64,000 nt of DNA from Dyella telluris (lineage in GTDB: Bacteria; Pseudomonadota; Gammaproteobacteria; Xanthomonadales; Rhodanobacteraceae): assembly GCF_014297575.1 (NCBI RefSeq), contig NZ_CP060412.1, forward strand, positions 3,968,001 through 4,032,000. Direction: 5' to 3'. This document shows positions 59,652 through 64,000 of this stretch, piece by piece. Position 1 is the first letter of the stretch. The number at the start of each line of letters is the position of its first letter. The notes below the pieces were generated by a model. It did not search any database. It saw nothing but the letters and a program-made list of their open reading frames with translations, and was not told where the DNA came from. The position numbers were made by a program, and so were the translations under genes.

Positions 59652-62495
59652 TTATTCGGCCGCGTGGTCCGTGCCAACCGGCGAGACCAGTGCCTGCTCG
59701 ACGAGTGCCGCCTGCTCGGCGACGTGCGTGTTCAGGTGACCCGCTGCCGGTGCCGGCGAACGCGCGCGACCGGCGTACGACAGGCTCTGCTTGCCGCTGA
59801 TGCAGGCCTGCAGGTGATGGCGGATCTGGAACCATGCGCCCTGGTTCATCGGCTCTTCCTGGCACCAGATCACTTCCTTCACGGAAGGATACTTTTCCAG
59901 TTCGGCCGTGACCTGCGGACGCGGGAACGGGTAGAGCTGTTCCACGCGCACGATGGCAACGTCGGTGAGGCCGCGCTTCTCGGCGTCTTCCAGCAGGTCG
60001 TAGTAGACCTTGCCCGAGCACAGCACCACGCGCTTGACCTTCTTGGCGGCCAGCTCGCGATGTTCCGGAATCACCAGCTGGAAGCTGCCCGTGGCCAGCT
60101 CGTCCAGGGTGGACACCGCCAGCTTGTGGCGCAGCAGCGACTTGGGCGTCATCACGATCAGCGGCTTGCGGGTCGGACGGACCATCTGGCGGCGGATCAT
60201 GTGGAACGCCTGGGCCGGCGTGGTCGGCACGCAGACCTGCATGTTGTCCAGCGCGCAAAGCTGCAGGAAACGCTCCAGGCGGGCGGAGGAGTGCTCCGGG
60301 CCCTGGCCTTCGTAGCCGTGCGGCAGGAACAGTGCCAGGCCGCACAGGCGGTTCCACTTGGCTTCGCCGGAGCTGATGAACTGGTCGATCACCACCTGCG
60401 CGCCGTTGGCGAAGTCGCCGAACTGGCCTTCCCAGATGTGCAGGGTGTACGGGTCGGTGGTGGCGCTGCCGTATTCGAACGCCATGACCGCTTCTTCGCT
60501 GAGCAGCGAGTCGATGACTTCGACGTCGGCGCCGGAGCGCACGTCGGCCAGCGGCATATAGGTGTAGCCGGTCTTCTGGTCATGCAGCACGGCGTGACGG
60601 TGGAAGAACGTGCCGCGACCCACGTCCTGGCCGACCAGGCGCAGGTTGTAGTTCTCGTCGATGAGCGTGGCGTAGGCCAGGTTCTCGGCAAAGCCCCAGT
60701 CGCCGGCCTGTTCACCGGAGGCCATCTTGGCGCGGTCTTCGTAGATCTTGGCCACGCGCGACTGCAGCGTCATGTCCTTGGGCGTCACCAGGATCTGGTT
60801 GGCCAGCTCCACCAGGCGCTGCTTGGATACGCCGGTGGGGGTCTCGGTGGACAGCTTGCCGCCGATGAACTTGTCCCAGTCGACCTCGATGTCCTTGATG
60901 AGGGCCGTGGTGAGCTCGGTCATCGGCTCGCCGGCCTCAAGGCGGCTGCGGTAGTCCTCGAACATCTTCTGGCCGTCGCCATCGGCGATCACGCCCTGCT
61001 TGACCAGCTCCTGTGCGTACAGGTCGCGGGTGGTCGGGCGCTTGCGGATGATCTGGTACATCACCGGCTGCGTGGCGGACGGCTCGTCGGCCTCGTTATG
61101 GCCGTGGCGGCGGTAGCACACCAGGTCGATCACCACGTCCTTGCGGAACTGCTTGCGGAAATCGTAGGCCAGGCGGGTGGCCTGGATCACGGCTTCCGGG
61201 TCATCGCCGTTCACGTGGAACACCGGCGCATTGACCATCTTGGCCAGGTCGGTGCAGTACAGCGTGGAGCGGGTGTCCTGCGGGTTGGACGTGGTGAAGC
61301 CCACCTGGTTGTTCACCACGATGTGCAGGCTGCCGCCAATCTTGAAGCCGCGGGCCTGGGACATGTTGAACAGTTCCATGTTCACGCCCTGGCCGGCCAG
61401 GGCCGAGTCACCGTGAACGATCACGGCCATTGACTGCTTGCGCTCGGTGTCGCGGCGACGGATCTGGCGCGAATGCACCGAACCGGCCACCACCGGGTTG
61501 ACGATCTCCAGGTGCGACGGGTTGAACGCCAGCGCCACGTGGGTACCGCCGTTCGGCGTCTTGACGTCGGCGGAGAAGCCCATGTGGTACTTCACGTCGC
61601 CGGAGTGGGCCGGGTCGTCCGGATGATCCCACTTGCCTTCGAACTCGTTGAACAGGGTGCGCGGCGGCTTGCCCAGGATGTTGACCAGCATGTTGAGACG
61701 GCCACGGTGGGCCATGCCGATCACGACTTCCTTGATGCCGTTGTCGCCGGCGGCACGCACTACGTCGTCCACCATCGGGATCAGGCTGTCACCGCCTTCC
61801 AGCGAGAAGCGCTTCTGGCCCACGTACTTGGTGTGCAGGTAGCGCTCCAGGCCCTCGGCGGCAGTCAGCTCGGCGAGGACGCGCTTCTTGCCCGCGGCGT
61901 CGAGGCCGGCGCTGCCGTTGGCCTGCTCCATACGGGTATAGAGCCAGTTGCGCTGCTCATGGTTGCTGATGTGCATGAACTCGACGCCGAGGGTGTTGGT
62001 GTACACCTTCTTCAGTCGGGCCAGCAGGTCGCGCAGCTTCATGCGCTGGCCGCCACCGGCAAAGTTGCCGCAATCGAACTCGGTGTCCAGGTCGGCGTCG
62101 GACAGACCGTGGAACGAAGGTTCCAGATCCGGAGCCGGCAGCTTCTCGGCCAGGCCGAGCGGGTCGAGGTTCGAGGCCAGGTGGCCGCGCGAACGGTAGG
62201 CGGTAAGGATGCGCAGCACGCCGGCCTGTTTGCGGGCGTGGGCGTCGTCTACGGGGCCGGCGACGGCAACACCGTTACGGCGCTGCTTTTGCGCGGCCTC
62301 TATACGCGCAATGGCCGCAGAGTGGGGCACGTCCCCCGACTCGCGGCCTTTGAAAGTCTCGAAGTATTTGCTCCAGGTGGCATCGACCGACGAAGGGTCT
62401 GCCAACCACGATTCATAGAGCTGTTCAACGTAATCGGCGTTGCCGCCGGCGAGTTGGGAGGATTCGAAAAACTCGCGGATCAGATTAGTGCTCAC
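59652..62495 (-). CDS. sucA: 2-oxoglutarate dehydrogenase E1
   Basis: A 947-residue thiamine-diphosphate enzyme that decarboxylates 2-oxoglutarate. Diagnostic blocks are the N-terminal YVEQLYESWLADPSSVDATW, GMAHRGRLNMLVNILGKPP, HGDSALAGQGVNMELFNMSQ and VVNNQVGFTTSNPQDTRST. It starts with GTG at 62495 and is preceded by a -10 box matching TATAAT. Order sucA-sucB-lpd is the common proteobacterial one. The neighbouring sucC, sucD and sdh genes are not in the window. Confidence 0.97.
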   Translation of the reverse strand: MSTNLIREFFESSQLAGGNADYVEQLYESWLADPSSVDATWSKYFETFKGRESGDVPHSAAIARIEAAQKQRRNGVAVAGPVDDAHARKQAGVLRILTAYRSRGHLASNLDPLGLAEKLPAPDLEPSFHGLSDADLDTEFDCGNFAGGGQRMKLRDLLARLKKVYTNTLGVEFMHISNHEQRNWLYTRMEQANGSAGLDAAGKKRVLAELTAAEGLERYLHTKYVGQKRFSLEGGDSLIPMVDDVVRAAGDNGIKEVVIGMAHRGRLNMLVNILGKPPRTLFNEFEGKWDHPDDPAHSGDVKYHMGFSADVKTPNGGTHVALAFNPSHLEIVNPVVAGSVHSRQIRRRDTERKQSMAVIVHGDSALAGQGVNMELFNMSQARGFKIGGSLHIVVNNQVGFTTSNPQDTRSTLYCTDLAKMVNAPVFHVNGDDPEAVIQATRLAYDFRKQFRKDVVIDLVCYRRHGHNEADEPSATQPVMYQIIRKRPTTRDLYAQELVKQGVIADGDGQKMFEDYRSRLEAGEPMTELTTALIKDIEVDWDKFIGGKLSTETPTGVSKQRLVELANQILVTPKDMTLQSRVAKIYEDRAKMASGEQAGDWGFAENLAYATLIDENYNLRLVGQDVGRGTFFHRHAVLHDQKTGYTYMPLADVRSGADVEVIDSLLSEEAVMAFEYGSATTDPYTLHIWEGQFGDFANGAQVVIDQFISSGEAKWNRLCGLALFLPHGYEGQGPEHSSARLERFLQLCALDNMQVCVPTTPAQAFHMIRRQMVRPTRKPLIVMTPKSLLRHKLAVSTLDELATGSFQLVIPEHRELAAKKVKRVVLCSGKVYYDLLEDAEKRGLTDVAIVRVEQLYPFPRPQVTAELEKYPSVKEVIWCQEEPMNQGAWFQIRHHLQACISGKQSLSYAGRARSPAPAAGHLNTHVAEQAALVEQALVSPVGTDHAAE

Positions 62496-62571
62496 GTCAC
62501 CACCGGTGAGGAAGGGAGGCTTGCAGCCGTTCCGACCGGGGTTGGTCGGATGGCTGGGAAAAATCCCGTTA

Positions 62572-62602
62572 ATTATAGCCTTGGGCTGCTGCGACGCGGC
62601 AA
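62572..62602 (-). promoter_or_regulatory. Candidate sucA promoter
   Basis: On the minus strand TTGCCG, a 19-base spacer and TATAAT, 77 bases before the sucA GTG. The -10 is consensus; the spacer is longer than ideal. Confidence 0.5.
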
Positions 62603-62756
62603 CCCAAAAGACTCACTTCAGATGGGGTCATCGGACGATATTTCGAGTTTTTGGGTACCGACCATCGTCGTAGGTGGCGGATTTGCACGGTGAACCAAGC
62701 GTTTCGATGCGAAGTGACCGTGCCTTGCGCGTCCCGGCCACCCGTTCAGCCAGTGG

Positions 62757-63287
62757 CTAAAGATCGAGCGGCTGCCAGGCCGTGGCGCGGGCCGATCGCT
62801 CCCACACCTCATTGAAGTGTTGCAGCAGGGGGGCCTGCGCGGCGCGATCGGCCGTGGAGGCACGGCCTTCGGGGCGGCGTGCGTCCGGCAGGAACAGGTA
62901 GCCGCCCTGGTCGGTGAGCAGGTAGGACGAGGCATAGGCCAGGTCCAGTTCCTCCAGCGGTACGCGGACCAGCACGACGCTGGGCAGGCGCTGGGCCAGC
63001 GCCACCAGCCGGTGGTCATCCCGCAGGGCGCCGGCGGGGTCGTGCAGGATCAGGCGGATCTCCGCCCCGCGCCCGGAGGTGCCGATGCGGCGAAGCTCGG
63101 CCAGTTCGGGTGGGGTGCCATAGGTGTCCTCGGGGAGCACCGGCTGGTAAATGGCTACCCGCCGACGGGCGCCGGCAAGCAGCTGGGCGCGGGCGGCGGC
63201 CACATCGACCCGGCTGCCGGCGGGCAGCGGCGGTCGGGCCGGGGCCTGACCGCTTTCCGCCGGACCGCTGGCGCCGGGGTCGCTCAT
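62757..63287 (-). CDS. RoxA-linked small protein, function unknown
   Basis: A 176-residue protein that I cannot place in a named family. Its start overlaps the roxA stop by four bases (ATGA), so it is translationally coupled to roxA. A Pro/Ala-rich first 25 residues are followed by an alpha/beta-looking part with RRRVAIYQPVLPEDTYGTP, GAEIRLILHDPAGALRDDHRLVALAQ and LTDQGGYLFLPDARR. The alternation of short hydrophobic strands and helices with a central acidic region recalls half of a phospholipase D-like fold, but no HKD motif is present, so a catalytic role is not supported. It may assist RoxA or simply share its operon. Confidence 0.6.
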   Translation of the reverse strand: MSDPGASGPAESGQAPARPPLPAGSRVDVAAARAQLLAGARRRVAIYQPVLPEDTYGTPPELAELRRIGTSGRGAEIRLILHDPAGALRDDHRLVALAQRLPSVVLVRVPLEELDLAYASSYLLTDQGGYLFLPDARRPEGRASTADRAAQAPLLQHFNEVWERSARATAWQPLDL

Positions 63288-64000
63288 CGGCGACGCGGCT
63301 TGTGCACGACCAGGTGGCCGTCGTTGACCAGGTGGAGCAGCACGGCCCGGCCGGCTTCGTCCAGCGAAGCGTCTGGCACCAGGTCCCGCGTTTCACAGAG
63401 CTGCGCGGCCAGATCCACGGTGGTCGGCCAGGCGTGGCCGTTGACGAACAGGGTGGCGCCTCGCTTGTCGCGCGCCCAGGCCATGCGCGCCCACGGGTGC
63501 CGCATCAGGTGGGCGCCGCCGTCCAACTGCTTGCCCAGCGCAGCCTCGGTCAGTTCCTTCTCCGGCGGCACCGGCATCTGCGCACTGCGATAGCGGGTGA
63601 TGAAGCGGCCGAACCAGTCCGTGAGGGTGGCATCGTCCAGCGCGGCGGCGAAGGGCAGGGCCTGGCGGAGGCGGGCGAGCGCGGCCCGGTCGATCTCGCC
63701 GACGGACTTGGCCGGGGCCAGGTCGGGGTCGGTGTAGCGCAGCTCGTCGGGCAGGCGTTCGGCGAGGTAATCCGCCAGGTCGCCGGTCAGCTCGGCCTGC
63801 GACGGCGCGCGCATGCCCACCGAGATGGTCAGGCAGGGGCCGCCGAAGGCCACGCCGTCATGCGGCACGCCCGGCGGCAGGTAAAGCATGTCACCCGGTT
63901 CCAGCAGCCATTCGTGGTCCGGCTCGAACACGCTCAGCTGTTTGAGCTCCACGTCGGGACGAAAGCCCTTGGGCGCGTCCGGGTTGGTGTCGATGGCCCA
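63284..64000 (-). CDS. roxA: Ribosomal oxygenase RoxA-like cupin protein, N-terminus beyond the window
   Basis: The window holds the last 238 codons; the frame is open to the edge. The segment LEPGDMLYLPPGVPHDG contains the second metal histidine of a 2-oxoglutarate/Fe(II) JmjC-type oxygenase and matches E. coli YcfD (RoxA), which hydroxylates an arginine of ribosomal protein L16. ISVGMRAPSQAELTGDLADYLAERL and the later winged C-terminal part continue the match. The HxD pair of the metal triad lies upstream of the visible part. It is followed by the coupled unknown gene. Confidence 0.85.
   Translation of the reverse strand, partial: WAIDTNPDAPKGFRPDVELKQLSVFEPDHEWLLEPGDMLYLPPGVPHDGVAFGGPCLTISVGMRAPSQAELTGDLADYLAERLPDELRYTDPDLAPAKSVGEIDRAALARLRQALPFAAALDDATLTDWFGRFITRYRSAQMPVPPEKELTEAALGKQLDGGAHLMRHPWARMAWARDKRGATLFVNGHAWPTTVDLAAQLCETRDLVPDASLDEAGRAVLLHLVNDGHLVVHKPRRR

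Overview
The window is a 64 kb piece of a GC-rich gammaproteobacterial chromosome and is almost wholly core housekeeping DNA. The fab-pab-mltG-tmk-holB-pilZ order, a 14-gene nuo operon with separate nuoC and nuoD, a class III PHA synthase pair, a sucA-sucB-lpd operon and a roxA homologue point to the order Xanthomonadales. I would guess family Rhodanobacteraceae (Dyella/Luteibacter/Frateuria-like). This is an inference from gene order and protein resemblance; no search was possible.

Layout. 1-2267 (minus): MoxR ATPase, DUF58 protein and the start of a TgpA-type transglutaminase. 2308-3903 (plus): a GT39/ArnT-like membrane glycosyltransferase. 3910-4946 (minus): a Maf/YceF pyrophosphatase and a small membrane-anchored protein. 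5076-15834 (plus): yceD-rpmF, fabH, fabD, fabG, acpP, fabF, pabB, pabC, mltG, tmk, holB; from fabF on, the genes mostly overlap by one to four bases or sit next to each other. 15919-18487 (plus): a second GT39-like membrane protein coupled to a PIG-L deacetylase, placed between holB and pilZ. 18608-18964: pilZ. 19248-33895: complete nuoA-N for respiratory complex I. 34010-43413: initiator tRNA-fMet, rimP, nusA, infB, rbfA, truB, rpsO, pnp, the classical translation/RNA-processing block. 43595-45739: phaE-phaC. 45769-47439: PspC-domain protein, mtnA, GtrA-family protein. 47580-50180: gyrA. 50238-53327 (minus): DUF427 protein, secreted amidohydrolase, peroxiredoxin. 53557-54465 (plus): cbpA-type co-chaperone. 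54533-64000 (minus): pilH-like regulator, AcuI/YhdH-type reductase, LOG-family protein, lpd, sucB, sucA, an unrecognised small protein, and a 3'-side fragment of roxA running off the window.

The genes group into fatty acid and folate-precursor synthesis, DNA replication and topology, respiration and the 2-oxoglutarate step of the TCA cycle, translation and RNA decay, and carbon storage. No prophage, insertion sequence, CRISPR array, toxin-antitoxin pair or obvious island is visible.

The most interesting signals are non-coding or architectural: a 20-bp perfect stem with a U-tract in the rpsO leader; two hairpins between the initiator tRNA and rimP; four consecutive stem-loops in the nusA-infB spacer; a REP-like inverted pair between fabH and fabD; a nested inverted repeat around the lpd terminator; the glycosyltransferase/deacetylase cassette between holB and pilZ; a histidine-rich insertion in NuoL; and a basic tail on PhaE. 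I did not find a convincing new multi-gene system.
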